Shown here one piece after another: positions 6,311 through 13,564 of a DNA stretch of 18,084 bases (the stretch's first letter is position 1; every line of letters begins with the position of its first letter). A program made the position numbers and the translations under genes. A model generated the notes under the pieces. That model was given only the letters and a program-made list of their open reading frames with translations. It searched no databases and was not told the origin of the DNA. Origin of the DNA: JBDTMT01 sp039934135 (lineage in GTDB: Bacteria > Desulfobacterota > Binatia > HRBIN30 > CADEER01); NCBI GenBank assembly GCA_039934135.1, contig JBDTMT010000039.1, positions 1 through 18,084 of the forward strand, given 5' to 3'.

Positions 6311-7876
6311 ATGTTCCGCACCGTGGCGTTGCTGCTGCTGGGCCTGACCGGAACGGCCGGCGCGGCGCCGGTGCAGATCGCTATCGGCAGCGCAGCGGCG
6401 ACACCGGGCGGCATGGTGAGCGTCGGCGTGCGCATCGATCCGCTCGATCAGGCGCTGATCGGCGGCGGCAACGACATCGAGTTCGCGCCGCCGATCACCG
6501 TCCACACGCGCCCGGATGGGACGCTGGATTGCACCGCCAACCCGGCCCTGGCGCCGCTGCTGCAGCCCGGCTTTGTCTGCGTTTCGCCGACCCCCGGGCC
6601 ATGTACCCGACTGCGCGCCCTGATCTTCCGCCCGTACACGGCGCCGTCTCTGCCGAGCGCACTGCTGTACAGCTGCACCTTCGCCCTTGATCCGAACGCC
6701 ACCGCGGGCGCCAGCCTGCCGCTGTTGATCCGCGCGCCGCGCGCCGTCGACCGGCTCGGCCGCACCATCGAGTCGCACGGCAGCGACGGCAGCATTCAGG
6801 TCGTCGCGCCGACGCCGACCACGACACCGTCGGAAACGCCCGCGCCGTCGGCGACGCCAACGTCGTCGGCGACCGCGGCGCCGTCGCCGACGCGCACCGC
6901 CTCGCCGCGCCTGACGCCGACCGCCACCCTGTCGCGCACCGCGACGCGCAGCCGCACGCCGACGGTGACGCCGCGCACGCCGGTGCCGACGCTGACGCCG
7001 ACGCGTACGACAACGCCGACCGTCACGCCGATCGTCGCCCTGCGCGTCGTCGGCGGCGTGGCGCCGCCGGGCGCGACCCTCTTGCTGACCATCGCCCTCA
7101 CCGATCGCTCCGGCCGCGCCAGCGGCATCACCGCCGATCTGTTGCTGCCCGACGCGGTGTTCGATGCGCACGCGGTCGGTGTGGCCTGTGAGCTCGATGC
7201 ACGCCTGACGGCGCACGGCCTCAGCGCCAATGTGGTCGGCGACCCGCCGGTCTCGCTGGATCTGCGCCGCTTGCGCCTGGTGGTCTCGGAACAGTCGGTG
7301 CCTCCGCAAGAGCTCGGCAGCGGGCCGTTGCTGACCTGCGCCGCGGCGCTGCGCCCGAGCGCGCCGCCCGGCGACTATGCGCTGCTGCTCGATCGCCTGT
7401 TCGCCGGTGACGTGGACGGCACGCTGCTGCTCGGTGTCGGCGCCATCAGGGGGATGCTGCTCGTCGATCCCTCAGCCCCCTCGGCGACTGCGACGGCGAC
7501 GCGAACCGCGCTGCCGTTGGCGACTCCGACGCGCTCGGCCACGCGGCCGCCGAGTCCGACCGCGCGTCCGTCATCGACGCCGACCGCGATCTCGAGCCTC
7601 ACCGCCGCGCCGTCGCCGAGCCCGACGCCGACGCAGGATCCGCCGCTCAGTCCGACGGACGCGTCGCCGACTGCCGCCGCGTGCACTGGCGATTGCGACG
7701 GTGATGGTGTGGTCGCGATCGACGAATTGGTGCGCGCCGTCGCCATCGCCAGCGGTACGGCGCCGACGACGAGTTGCCTGCGACTCGACGCCAACGCCGA
7801 CGGCACCGTGACCATCAGCGAAGTCGTCGAAGCCGTCGGCGGTTCACTGAGCGGCTGCGCCGCGGCGGCGCGCTGA
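6311..7876 (+). CDS. Secreted protein: two cohesin-like domains, PST linkers, dockerin-like end
   Basis: This 521-residue exported protein starts with a signal peptide (MFRTVALLLLGLTGTAGAAP). Residues of about 21-163 and 241-386 are two beta-rich domains with cohesin-like character: surface-type repeats such as VSVGVRIDPLD and LLLTIALTD, ending in a C-rich strand and an extended Gly/Leu tail. Two linkers rich in Pro, Thr and Ser separate the parts (about 165-240 and 388-455). The C-terminus holds two canonical calcium loops, DCDGDGVVAIDE (461-472) and DANADGTVTISE (493-504), each followed by a helix, with flanking cysteines (C458, C489). This is dockerin-like. No catalytic domain is visible. 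Dockerin-cohesin pairing is well known from cellulosomes, but here both types appear in one chain. I chose ATG 6311 because it begins the signal peptide; no strong Shine-Dalgarno is seen. Confidence 0.75.
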   Translation: MFRTVALLLLGLTGTAGAAPVQIAIGSAAATPGGMVSVGVRIDPLDQALIGGGNDIEFAPPITVHTRPDGTLDCTANPALAPLLQPGFVCVSPTPGPCTRLRALIFRPYTAPSLPSALLYSCTFALDPNATAGASLPLLIRAPRAVDRLGRTIESHGSDGSIQVVAPTPTTTPSETPAPSATPTSSATAAPSPTRTASPRLTPTATLSRTATRSRTPTVTPRTPVPTLTPTRTTTPTVTPIVALRVVGGVAPPGATLLLTIALTDRSGRASGITADLLLPDAVFDAHAVGVACELDARLTAHGLSANVVGDPPVSLDLRRLRLVVSEQSVPPQELGSGPLLTCAAALRPSAPPGDYALLLDRLFAGDVDGTLLLGVGAIRGMLLVDPSAPSATATATRTALPLATPTRSATRPPSPTARPSSTPTAISSLTAAPSPSPTPTQDPPLSPTDASPTAAACTGDCDGDGVVAIDELVRAVAIASGTAPTTSCLRLDANADGTVTISEVVEAVGGSLSGCAAAAR

Positions 7877-7930
7877 GCAGCCGCCGTCAGCGATCAGCAG
7901 CAGCCGGAGCAGTCGGACTGGTGCCTGTGG

Positions 7931-8251
7931 TCACATCGCGGGCTGGGCCGGCGCCAGGGCTGCGTTCGAGAGGCACGACTTCATGAAGTCCTTGCGCGCC
8001 GTGCCGCTCAGCGCTTTGGCCTTCGCTTGGGCGTTGCAGGCGCGCATGCGTACCTGCTGCGAATTGCCGCTATCCTTCGACAGGCACTGCGACATGAACT
8101 GTTTGCGCGCCTCGCCGCTGAGCTGCTTGGCATTGGCCTCGACGCTGCACGACTGCATCTTCTTCTGCTGTGCCGTCTGCGCCGCAGCGGGTGCCGCGCA
8201 GAGGCTGAGGGCCAACAGTGCCAGGAGCCATGTGTTGGATCGCCGTCGCAT
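7931..8251 (-). CDS. PsiF-repeat small secreted protein
   Basis: This is a 106-residue protein with a clear signal peptide (MRRRSNTWLLALLALSLCAAPAAAQ). Two PsiF repeats of about 30 residues follow: one reads KMQSCSVEANAKQLSGEARK and the other MRACNAQAKAKALSGTARKD. Each repeat contains two cysteines, so four in all, likely disulfide-bonded. PsiF was first seen as a phosphate-starvation-inducible protein in E. coli; its molecular role is unknown and many homologues are not phosphate-linked. No Pho box was identified here. The ATG at 8251 has an excellent GGAGG upstream (spacing ACAT). It converges with the dockerin-like gene across 54 bp. The region upstream of it is the repeat-rich 8252-8565. 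Confidence 0.85.
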   Translation of the reverse strand: MRRRSNTWLLALLALSLCAAPAAAQTAQQKKMQSCSVEANAKQLSGEARKQFMSQCLSKDSGNSQQVRMRACNAQAKAKALSGTARKDFMKSCLSNAALAPAQPAM

Positions 8252-8423
8252 ATGTCCTCCGTTTTCGGCCGAGTCTGCAGTCCCATACCGCCTCGCCCGC
8301 GTCGCGCAATGCCGAAAGACTCAACGCGAAGGGGCGAAGACGCGAAGGCGCGCAGCGCGAAACTTCCGAATCCTGGATTTCGGAAATCGATTGCCGATGG
8401 GTTTGGTTGCCACCGCGTGCGCC
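8252..8423. repeat. GCGAAGG-type direct repeats and TTCCGAA hairpin upstream of psiF
   Basis: The stretch 8325-8362 contains repeated CGCGAA and GGCGAAG-type units, including ACGCGAAGG and GACGCGAAGG. Next is TTCCGAA (8364-8370) and TTCGGAA (8379-8385) around an 8-nt loop. This belongs to the 314-bp gene-free gap 8252-8565; the rest of that gap is element B. No promoter for the psiF-like gene was confidently identified. Confidence 0.6.
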
Positions 8424-8544
8424 CGTGAGCCCGCATGCCCCTGAACCAGCGGCGGCTGGCGTCCCATCGATGGGCGCACGGGCACACGGGCGCACGGGCG
8501 CACGGGCACACGGGCACACGGGCACACGGGCACACGGGCTCACG
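8424..8544. repeat. Octamer tandem array GGGCACAC with inverted flank (element B)
   Basis: Nine consecutive 8-bp units occupy 8472-8543, reading GGGCRCAC with a final GGGCTCAC. The last unit pairs with an inverted copy on the left: CGTGAGCCCG at 8424-8433 against CGGGCTCACG at 8535-8544. Between them are a CCAGC/GCTGG hairpin (8446-8459) and a perfect 12-bp palindrome CCCATCGATGGG (8463-8474). It sits between the stop of the metallo-hydrolase gene and the psiF-like gene, both on the minus strand. Confidence 0.85.
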
Positions 8545-8565
8545 CGCTCGTGAAGACCGCCCAGA

Positions 8566-9606
8566 TCAGCTCTTCGGCGGCAGATCGAAGCGCTGGCCGT
8601 CCTCGCCGATCACCACCTCGCCGTTGAAGACGTCGGCGACGCCGGCGACGAACATGTGGCGCATGAGGAAGTTGCGCGGGCCGGGAACGACGTGGGTGAA
8701 GACCAATGTGTGCACGCCGGCGTCGCGCGCCAGTTCCGCCGCCTCGACCGGACTGGTGTGATAGTCGAGCGTGTCGTGCGCCATCTTGCCGATGCGCGGC
8801 TGGCCGACGCGCGCCGCAACCTCGGAAATGCGGCCCATCATCTCGCGGTTGAGCGCTTCGTGGATCAACAGATCGGCGCCCTTGGCGTGTTCGGCGATGC
8901 TGGCGGTTTTGGCGGTATCGCCACTGACGACCACGACGCGGCCCTTGTAGTCGAAGCGGTAGCCAACCGCCGGCCGCACCGGATCGTGGTGGACGCGGAA
9001 CATCGTCACGCGCAGTCCGTCGCGCTCGAAGACGACGGCGTCGGCGTTCTCGCCGTCGCCGAGCGCGATCTCGTGGGCCACCGCCGGCTCCACCGCGTGC
9101 GGCATGTAGTCCTCACCGTGATGCAGCGTGCGGGCGTCGGCATCCTGCGCGTACGCCTCGTCGAAGCCGGCCACCACTCGCGCCGTGCCCGGCGGTCCGT
9201 AGATGGGCAGCGGCTGCGTGCGGCCGGCAATCCAGCTCTGCGTGATCGCCTCGCCGAGATCGCCGATGTGGTCGGAGTGGAAGTGGGTCAGCAGCACGGC
9301 GCTCAGCGCGCCGGTCGGGACACCGGCCAGATCCAGCGTCTCCCAGGCGCCCGGCCCGACGTCGACCAACACCACCTGGCCGCCGGCGACGATCGCCGTG
9401 CACGCTCCGGCCCGCGTCTTGTCGGGCAATGGCGAGCCGGTGCCGCACAACACCACCTGCAGATCCGGCGACGTGAGCATGGTGCGATCGGCGCGGTTCA
9501 CTCCCTGCTCGATCTGCGAGTCGAGCACCCGCTGGCAGCCGCCGATGAGCAAGGCGGCGAGTGCGCAGCAGATCAGCGTGGCGCGGCGGTCAGAGTCGGT
9601 GTTCAT
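8566..9606 (-). CDS. Metallo-beta-lactamase-fold hydrolase, putative lipoprotein
   Basis: This 346-residue protein begins with a lipoprotein-type signal peptide (LLIGGC, Cys24 as the lipid-bearing residue). An MBL fold of the RNase Z/AtsA-like type follows. GTGSPLPDKTRAG opens the domain, THFHSDH (residues 107-113) is the dinuclear metal motif, and later SGDTAK and FTHVVPG provide further ligands. Related proteins include arylsulfatases of the AtsA kind and phosphodiesterases; export fits a periplasmic hydrolase rather than RNase Z. The substrate is unknown. The ATG at 9606 has GGAGGG seven bases upstream. It shares strand with the formylglycine sulfatase gene, but element C separates them. 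In-frame sequence upstream of 9606 runs into the repeat array and is not coding. Confidence 0.85.
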   Translation of the reverse strand: MNTDSDRRATLICCALAALLIGGCQRVLDSQIEQGVNRADRTMLTSPDLQVVLCGTGSPLPDKTRAGACTAIVAGGQVVLVDVGPGAWETLDLAGVPTGALSAVLLTHFHSDHIGDLGEAITQSWIAGRTQPLPIYGPPGTARVVAGFDEAYAQDADARTLHHGEDYMPHAVEPAVAHEIALGDGENADAVVFERDGLRVTMFRVHHDPVRPAVGYRFDYKGRVVVVSGDTAKTASIAEHAKGADLLIHEALNREMMGRISEVAARVGQPRIGKMAHDTLDYHTSPVEAAELARDAGVHTLVFTHVVPGPRNFLMRHMFVAGVADVFNGEVVIGEDGQRFDLPPKS

Positions 9607-9639
9607 GGGAGAGCCCTCCTGGGAGACGAGCGGAAACGG

Positions 9640-9911
9640 CGTGCTGACGTGCTGACGTGTGGACGTGCTGACGTGCTGACGTGCTGAGTGTGGACGTGCC
9701 CGGACATGGCTGTGCCGCGAGCGCAGACAATCGTGCGAAGCGTCGGGCGCGCCTGGGCTTCGCTCACGTCCGCATGTCCGCATGTCCGCATGTCCGCGAC
9801 GTCCGCGACGTCCGCACGCCCACACGTCAGCACGTCAGCACGTCCGCACGCCCACACGTCAGCACGTCAGCACGTCCACACGTCAGCACGTCCGCACGTC
9901 AGTCCGCACGT
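9640..9911. repeat. Large inverted array of octamers (element C)
   Basis: The left arm at 9640-9694 is tandem CGTGCTGA/CGTGTGGA octamers. The right arm from about 9767 to 9911 is made of CATGTCCG (three copies, 9773-9796), CGACGTCCG, and CACGTCAG/CACGTCCG/CACGCCCA octamers. Left 9640-9679 is complementary to right 9859-9898 at 39 of 40 positions. An exact 32-bp tandem duplication covers 9808-9839 and 9840-9871. Inside lie CGGACATG (9701-9708), which pairs with CATGTCCG, and a GCGAAGC/GCTTCGC hairpin (9735-9763). It fills nearly all of the 315-bp gene-free gap 9607-9921 between the MBL and sulfatase genes. The 8-bp period rules out a coding repeat. No other feature is seen in this gap. Confidence 0.9.
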
Positions 9912-9921
9912 TCCGCACGCC

Positions 9922-11508
9922 TCACGCCGGCGCATCCACCAACAGCTTCTCCGCGCGCCCAGCCGGCAGGTGATCGTAGAGATCCGCGATGAGGTCGGAC
10001 TTGATCGTGCGGTGACCGGGGTCGTCCCACAGGTTGCGCCATTGCCACGGGTCGTCGTTGAGGTTGTACAGCTCGCCTTCGCTGCCGTCGTAGTGGATGC
10101 CGCACGGCGTCGCGACGAAGTCGCCCATCATGCGTTCGAGGCCGGTGGGTTGGCCGTCGGTGCTGGGTTCGTAGCGCGTCAGCAGCCAGCCGTCGCGGTG
10201 CACGATGGTGCGCAGGTGCATGCCGTGGCTCGGCATCTGGCTGTCCCACTCGCACAGGACGCGCTCGCGGCTGCCGTCCTCGCTGGTCGGCAGCGGCGCG
10301 CCTTCCATCCAGGCCGGCGGCTCGACGCCGGCGATGGCGCAGAAGGTCGGCGCCAGATCGACCTGGCCGACCGGCTGATCGATGCGCGCCGCGGCGATGC
10401 CGGCCGACGGCGCTGGACGCCACAGCATCGGCAGGCGCATCAGCGAGTCGGTGTGGAACGGTCCCTTGTAGATGAAGCCGTAGTCGCCCTGCAGCTCGCC
10501 GTGGTCGGTGGTGTACAGCACGTCCGTCTGCGGTGCCCAGCCGCGCGCTTCGATGCGTTGCCAGACGCGGCCGCAGGCTTCGTCGATCAGCTCGTTCATC
10601 ACGTGCACCTTGGCGGTGATCTCGCGCAGCTGATCGTGCGTCAGCCCCGGGACGCGAAAGTTCGGCGGGCCGCCCTCGGCGTTCTTCCAGCGGCCCTCGT
10701 AGTAGGCCAGCCAGTGCGCCGGCTTCTGCCCCAGGACCTTGCGAACCTGCTCGTCCGAACCTGGGTGCCCGGGCGGCAGCGACATCTCGCGCCACGGCAC
10801 GCGATGCAGCTCCTCCGCCGGCGGATCCCACGGATGGTGCGGGTCGGGAAAACTCATCCACACGAACCAGTCCTCGTCGGCGCCCAGCGAGTCGAGGAAC
10901 TCGATGGTGCGGTCGGCGACCCAGTCGGTGTGGTACCAGGGGCGGGGAATCGGATTGTTCTTGGTCTCCGGCGCGCCGGTGTCGCCACCGCCATGCGCAT
11001 CCAGCAGCGGCGCGAAGCTCTCCAAGTGCTCGGGGTGGTGCGCCTTCAGCCAGCGGCCGTAGTGGCCCACCGGGCGGCCGAGGAAGGCGGCGATGTGCGT
11101 TGCGTGCACGGCGCGCTCGAAGCCGCGCCAGGGGCCGAAGTCGCCGCGCCGCTGGCGTGCGTTCTCTTCGAACTTCAGCTGCGGATCCATGTTCGGTTCG
11201 AAGTGCGCCTTGCCGAGCAGCGCGGTGCGATAGCCGGCGCGCTCGGCGAGGTAGGCGGCGACGCTCGGCGCGTCGACCGGCAGGGCGATGCCGTTGGCGA
11301 CCACGCCGTGCGTGCGCACGTACTGGCCGGTGAGCATCGTCGAGCGCGCCGGCATGCAGACGGTGTTCTGGTTGTAGGCGCGCCGGTAGTTCAGCCCGTC
11401 GCGCGCCCAGGCGTCGGCGACCGGCGTGCGCGCCACGCGTCCGCCGGTGCAGCCAAGCGCGTCGTGGCGCTGCTGGTCGGTAGTGATGAAGAGGATCTTG
11501 CGTCCCAT
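9922..11508 (-). CDS. Formylglycine-dependent type I sulfatase
   Basis: This 528-residue enzyme belongs to the alkaline-phosphatase-fold sulfatases, which hydrolyse sulfate esters (or, in relatives, phosphonate or phosphodiester bonds). The N-terminus FITTDQQRHDALGC contains the metal-binding Asp11. CMPARSTMLTGQ (Cys51 to Arg55) is the CxPxR signature whose Cys is converted to formylglycine. A later YTTDHGEL segment supplies the distal metal Asp/His, and a C-terminal domain follows. No signal peptide is visible, so it is probably cytoplasmic. No formylglycine-generating enzyme gene is in the window. The ATG at 11508 follows GGAGG at ten bases. It diverges from the TetR gene over 63 bp that contain a palindrome, suggesting repression by TetR and an organic sulfate or related ligand as inducer. 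The substrate cannot be read from sequence. Confidence 0.9.
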   Translation of the reverse strand: MGRKILFITTDQQRHDALGCTGGRVARTPVADAWARDGLNYRRAYNQNTVCMPARSTMLTGQYVRTHGVVANGIALPVDAPSVAAYLAERAGYRTALLGKAHFEPNMDPQLKFEENARQRRGDFGPWRGFERAVHATHIAAFLGRPVGHYGRWLKAHHPEHLESFAPLLDAHGGGDTGAPETKNNPIPRPWYHTDWVADRTIEFLDSLGADEDWFVWMSFPDPHHPWDPPAEELHRVPWREMSLPPGHPGSDEQVRKVLGQKPAHWLAYYEGRWKNAEGGPPNFRVPGLTHDQLREITAKVHVMNELIDEACGRVWQRIEARGWAPQTDVLYTTDHGELQGDYGFIYKGPFHTDSLMRLPMLWRPAPSAGIAAARIDQPVGQVDLAPTFCAIAGVEPPAWMEGAPLPTSEDGSRERVLCEWDSQMPSHGMHLRTIVHRDGWLLTRYEPSTDGQPTGLERMMGDFVATPCGIHYDGSEGELYNLNDDPWQWRNLWDDPGHRTIKSDLIADLYDHLPAGRAEKLLVDAPA

Positions 11509-11533
11509 GCCAGTGTCTCCTCCTCGTCGTGTC

Positions 11534-11562
11534 TTGCCTGGCGATCGGATTGGGACTACGAA
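11534..11562 (+). promoter_or_regulatory. Weak candidate promoter for the TetR gene
   Basis: TTGCCT (11534-11539) and TACGAA (11557-11562) are 17 bp apart. With usual spacing, transcription would start near 11569-11570, only a few bases before the GTG at 11572. This implies a nearly leaderless message. Four of six and three of six consensus bases match, so this is tentative. Confidence 0.25.
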
Positions 11563-11564
11563 AT

Positions 11565-11581
11565 TTGCACTGTGAGTGCAA
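11565..11581. promoter_or_regulatory. Palindromic operator candidate centred on the TetR start codon
   Basis: TTGCACT (11565-11571) and AGTGCAA (11575-11581) are perfect 7-bp inverted repeats around GTG (11572-11574), which is the likely start codon of the regulator. It lies in the 63-bp gap of a divergent TetR-sulfatase pair, where TetR-family operators are commonly found. Binding would autorepress tetR and could block the sulfatase promoter on the other strand. Confidence 0.7.
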
Positions 11582-12180
11582 TAACAAAGATCCGGCCGCC
11601 TACCGATCGCCGCCTGGCGCGCAGCGCCGCGACGCGCACGGCGGTCGTCGAGGCCATGTTGGGGCTGATCGAAGCGGGCGATCTACGGCCGACGGCGCCG
11701 CGCATCGCCGCCCGCGCCGGCGTGTCGCTGCGCTCGGTGTTCCAGCACTTCGCCGATCTCGACGCCCTGTTCGCGGCCGCCGCCGACCGGCAAACGGCCC
11801 GCTTCACGCCGCTGCTGCGTGCGCTGCCGGTGTCGGGTTCGCTCGCGCAGCGCGTCGCCGCCGCCGCGGCGCAGCGCGCCGCCGTGTACGAGGCGGTCAT
11901 GCCCGTGCGGCGCGCCGCACTGCTGATGGAACCGTTCTCCAGCGAGATCGCCAGCCGGCTGAACGGCTTCCGCGGCCTGATGCGGCGCGAGCTGGCGCGC
12001 GTCTTCGCGGCTGAGCTGGCGGCCTGCAACGCGGCGGAGCGGCGCGAGCTGCTGGCCGCGCTGGCCTCGGCGGGAGGCTTCTCGGCGTGGTTCGCGCTGC
12101 GCCGCCATCAAGGCCTCGGTGTGGTCGCGTCGCGGCGAGTCCTGGCGCGCACCTTTGGCGCCCTACTCGGCGTTCGCTGA
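11572..12180 (+). CDS. TetR/AcrR-family transcriptional regulator
   Basis: This 202-residue protein has a TetR-type N-terminal DNA-binding domain. A helix reads TRTAVVEAMLGLIEAG. The helix-turn-helix follows: PRIAARAGVSLRSVFQHFAD, ending with LDALF, the classic TetR stretch. The C-terminal about 130 residues are helical and would form the ligand pocket and dimer interface; they are not family-diagnostic. The GTG at 11572 is the only plausible start before the helix-turn-helix. No Shine-Dalgarno precedes it, which agrees with a possible leaderless transcript. Codons further upstream in this frame run through the sulfatase gene's antisense and are not coding. It diverges from the sulfatase and probably controls it and itself through the 17-bp palindrome. 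The ligand is unknown. Confidence 0.85.
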   Translation: MSAITKIRPPTDRRLARSAATRTAVVEAMLGLIEAGDLRPTAPRIAARAGVSLRSVFQHFADLDALFAAAADRQTARFTPLLRALPVSGSLAQRVAAAAAQRAAVYEAVMPVRRAALLMEPFSSEIASRLNGFRGLMRRELARVFAAELAACNAAERRELLAALASAGGFSAWFALRRHQGLGVVASRRVLARTFGALLGVR

Positions 12181-12217
12181 TTCGCAGCCGCAGCGGTCAC
12201 GCGCCTGGTCGAGTGCA

Positions 12218-12234
12218 GCGGCGTCATGCGCCGC
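12218..12234. terminator. Hairpin between convergent TetR and lipoprotein genes
   Basis: GCGGCG (12218-12223) and CGCCGC (12229-12234) pair across TCATG in the 74-bp gap between two convergent stops. No T-run is present on either strand, so it is at best a weak bidirectional end structure. Confidence 0.3.
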
Positions 12235-12254
12235 ACTTCTGGCGCGACTCGGCC

Positions 12255-13475
12255 CTACGAAGCGGGCCAGCGAAGCAGCACGGCCTCGCCTGCAGGCAGC
12301 GGCAGATCGAGCCCTGCGGCGCGCCTCCAGCGCTCGCTGGCGGGATCGAATACCTCGGGCCAGGCGGCGCCGTCGCGCAGCTGCAGATGGGCGGTGATCG
12401 CGGTGCGGTAGTCGCGATTGACCAGCAGCGCGGCGATGCCGCCGGCGCGGTCGCCGAACAGGCCGGTGGTGATCGGTCCGCCGTCGAGCCCGGCGATGGG
12501 GCCGATCGGCCACGGCGCGCCGATCTCGCCGAGCCCGTCGGCGATGGCCAACGAGCGCCAGCCGGCGAGGGCCGCGCCGAGCGCACGGGCGATGCGGTTG
12601 AGGCGCGTCACCTGCGCATAGCGCGGCGTCGGTTCGCCGTTCGCGATGATGCCGTTGCGGTGCTGCCATTCTCCCGTCCGATCCGGGGGCGTCCAATATG
12701 TGAAGTACGAGATGCCGCGCGCGCCGTAGGCCAGCGCGTGGAACACCTGCCAGGCGAGCTCGGCTTCGGTCGGATCGCGGTAGGGCCCGTGCGGCATGGC
12801 GAGCACGATCCACAGGAAGGGCAGGTCGTGGCGCAGCGCGGTAGAGCGCAGCGCGGCGAGATTGGCGAAGAAGGTCGAGCGATCCTTGGTGGCACCGAAC
12901 GGATAGTAGTCGACGCTCAGCAGCTGCGGCCGCACCTCGCTGGCGAAGCGCTGGAGATAGTCGTCGTACGACTCGGCGCCGAGCAGCGGCGGCGGCACAT
13001 AGTCGGGCAGCAGGTTGACGTAGGCGAGGCGGGCGGGATCGGCACGGCGCAACGCGGCGACGGCGGTGGCGACGCTCGCGAACGCGGCGGTCGTCGGTTC
13101 ATCGGCGAGCACGTAGCCGTCGAGCGCCGGCAGGTCGCGGTAGTCGTCCACCGCCGCCTGCACCTGCGCCGTCGCCTCGGCGCCGCCGATGACGGCCGCG
13201 TAGAGGCGATGATCGGCGACCCACATGCGCAGCCCGTGGCGCGCCGCAGTCGCCAGGACGCGCCGGTTCGCCGTTGCCGACAAATCGCCCTGGCACGGCG
13301 CGCCGATGGTGGTGAAGCCGGCGGCGGCGATCTGCGCCGCACGCGCATCGTCGAGCGCGTCGAGCGGCGGCGCGCACCAGAAGGTGGTGATGAACGGCGT
13401 CGGCTGCCAGCTGGGCGTCCGCGCCACGCAACCGGCGAGCAGCAGCGCGAGCGCGAGCAGCGCGAGTCTCCGCAT
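12255..13475 (-). CDS. Glycoside-hydrolase-like (TIM-barrel) lipoprotein
   Basis: This 406-residue protein has a lipoprotein signal (MRRLALLALALLLAGC, Cys16). The body looks like a TIM-barrel glycosidase fold: IAAAGFTTIGAPCQ, LRMWVADHRLY, GYVLADEPTT (Asp125-Glu126-Pro127, a typical acid/base strand), VDYYPF, GISYFTYWTPP. A C-terminal beta-sandwich-like region of about 80 residues follows (GIAALLVNRDYRTAITAHL). The DEP motif and barrel order are reminiscent of GH42-like or related clans, but I cannot name a GH family, and the nucleophile is not certain. I chose ATG 13475 because it starts the lipobox; upstream in-frame sequence reads through the pilin gene antisense and is not real. It follows the pilin gene on the same strand, 89 bp away, behind a hairpin. 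It may act on an envelope or extracellular polysaccharide. Confidence 0.7.
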   Translation of the reverse strand: MRRLALLALALLLAGCVARTPSWQPTPFITTFWCAPPLDALDDARAAQIAAAGFTTIGAPCQGDLSATANRRVLATAARHGLRMWVADHRLYAAVIGGAEATAQVQAAVDDYRDLPALDGYVLADEPTTAAFASVATAVAALRRADPARLAYVNLLPDYVPPPLLGAESYDDYLQRFASEVRPQLLSVDYYPFGATKDRSTFFANLAALRSTALRHDLPFLWIVLAMPHGPYRDPTEAELAWQVFHALAYGARGISYFTYWTPPDRTGEWQHRNGIIANGEPTPRYAQVTRLNRIARALGAALAGWRSLAIADGLGEIGAPWPIGPIAGLDGGPITTGLFGDRAGGIAALLVNRDYRTAITAHLQLRDGAAWPEVFDPASERWRRAAGLDLPLPAGEAVLLRWPAS

Positions 13476-13541
13476 GCCGCGCTCTTCGTCGAAGCGGGCG
13501 GCGGACGCAACCGGGCGTGTGTGACGCGCGCGGTGCGCCGG

Positions 13542-13562
13542 GCGCGACCGAACCGGTCGCGC
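13542..13562 (-). terminator. 9-bp hairpin directly after the pilin stop
   Basis: GCGCGACCG (13542-13550) and CGGTCGCGC (13554-13562) pair with a 3-nt loop, beginning two bases after the pilin stop codon on the minus strand. There is no T-run. It may protect the pilin mRNA 3' end or reduce read-through into the lipoprotein gene. Confidence 0.5.
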
Positions 13563-13564
13563 GC

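Noticed and set aside
6311..7876. Cellulosome component
   Set aside because: No catalytic domain in this protein and no dockerin on the nearby glycosidase-like lipoprotein.
8424..8544. Coding sequence over the GGGCACAC array (Gly/His/Thr repeats)
   Set aside because: The 8-bp period changes frame meaning every unit, there is no domain, and it sits between two real genes.
9640..9911. CRISPR array
   Set aside because: Units are 8 bp with no unique spacers between repeats, and no cas gene is present.
9688..11571. A very long plus-strand reading frame joined to the TetR gene, with HVSTSARP-like peptide repeats
   Set aside because: The peptides come from 8-bp DNA units read through array C and then from the antisense of the sulfatase. 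Only the part after 11572 has real TetR character.
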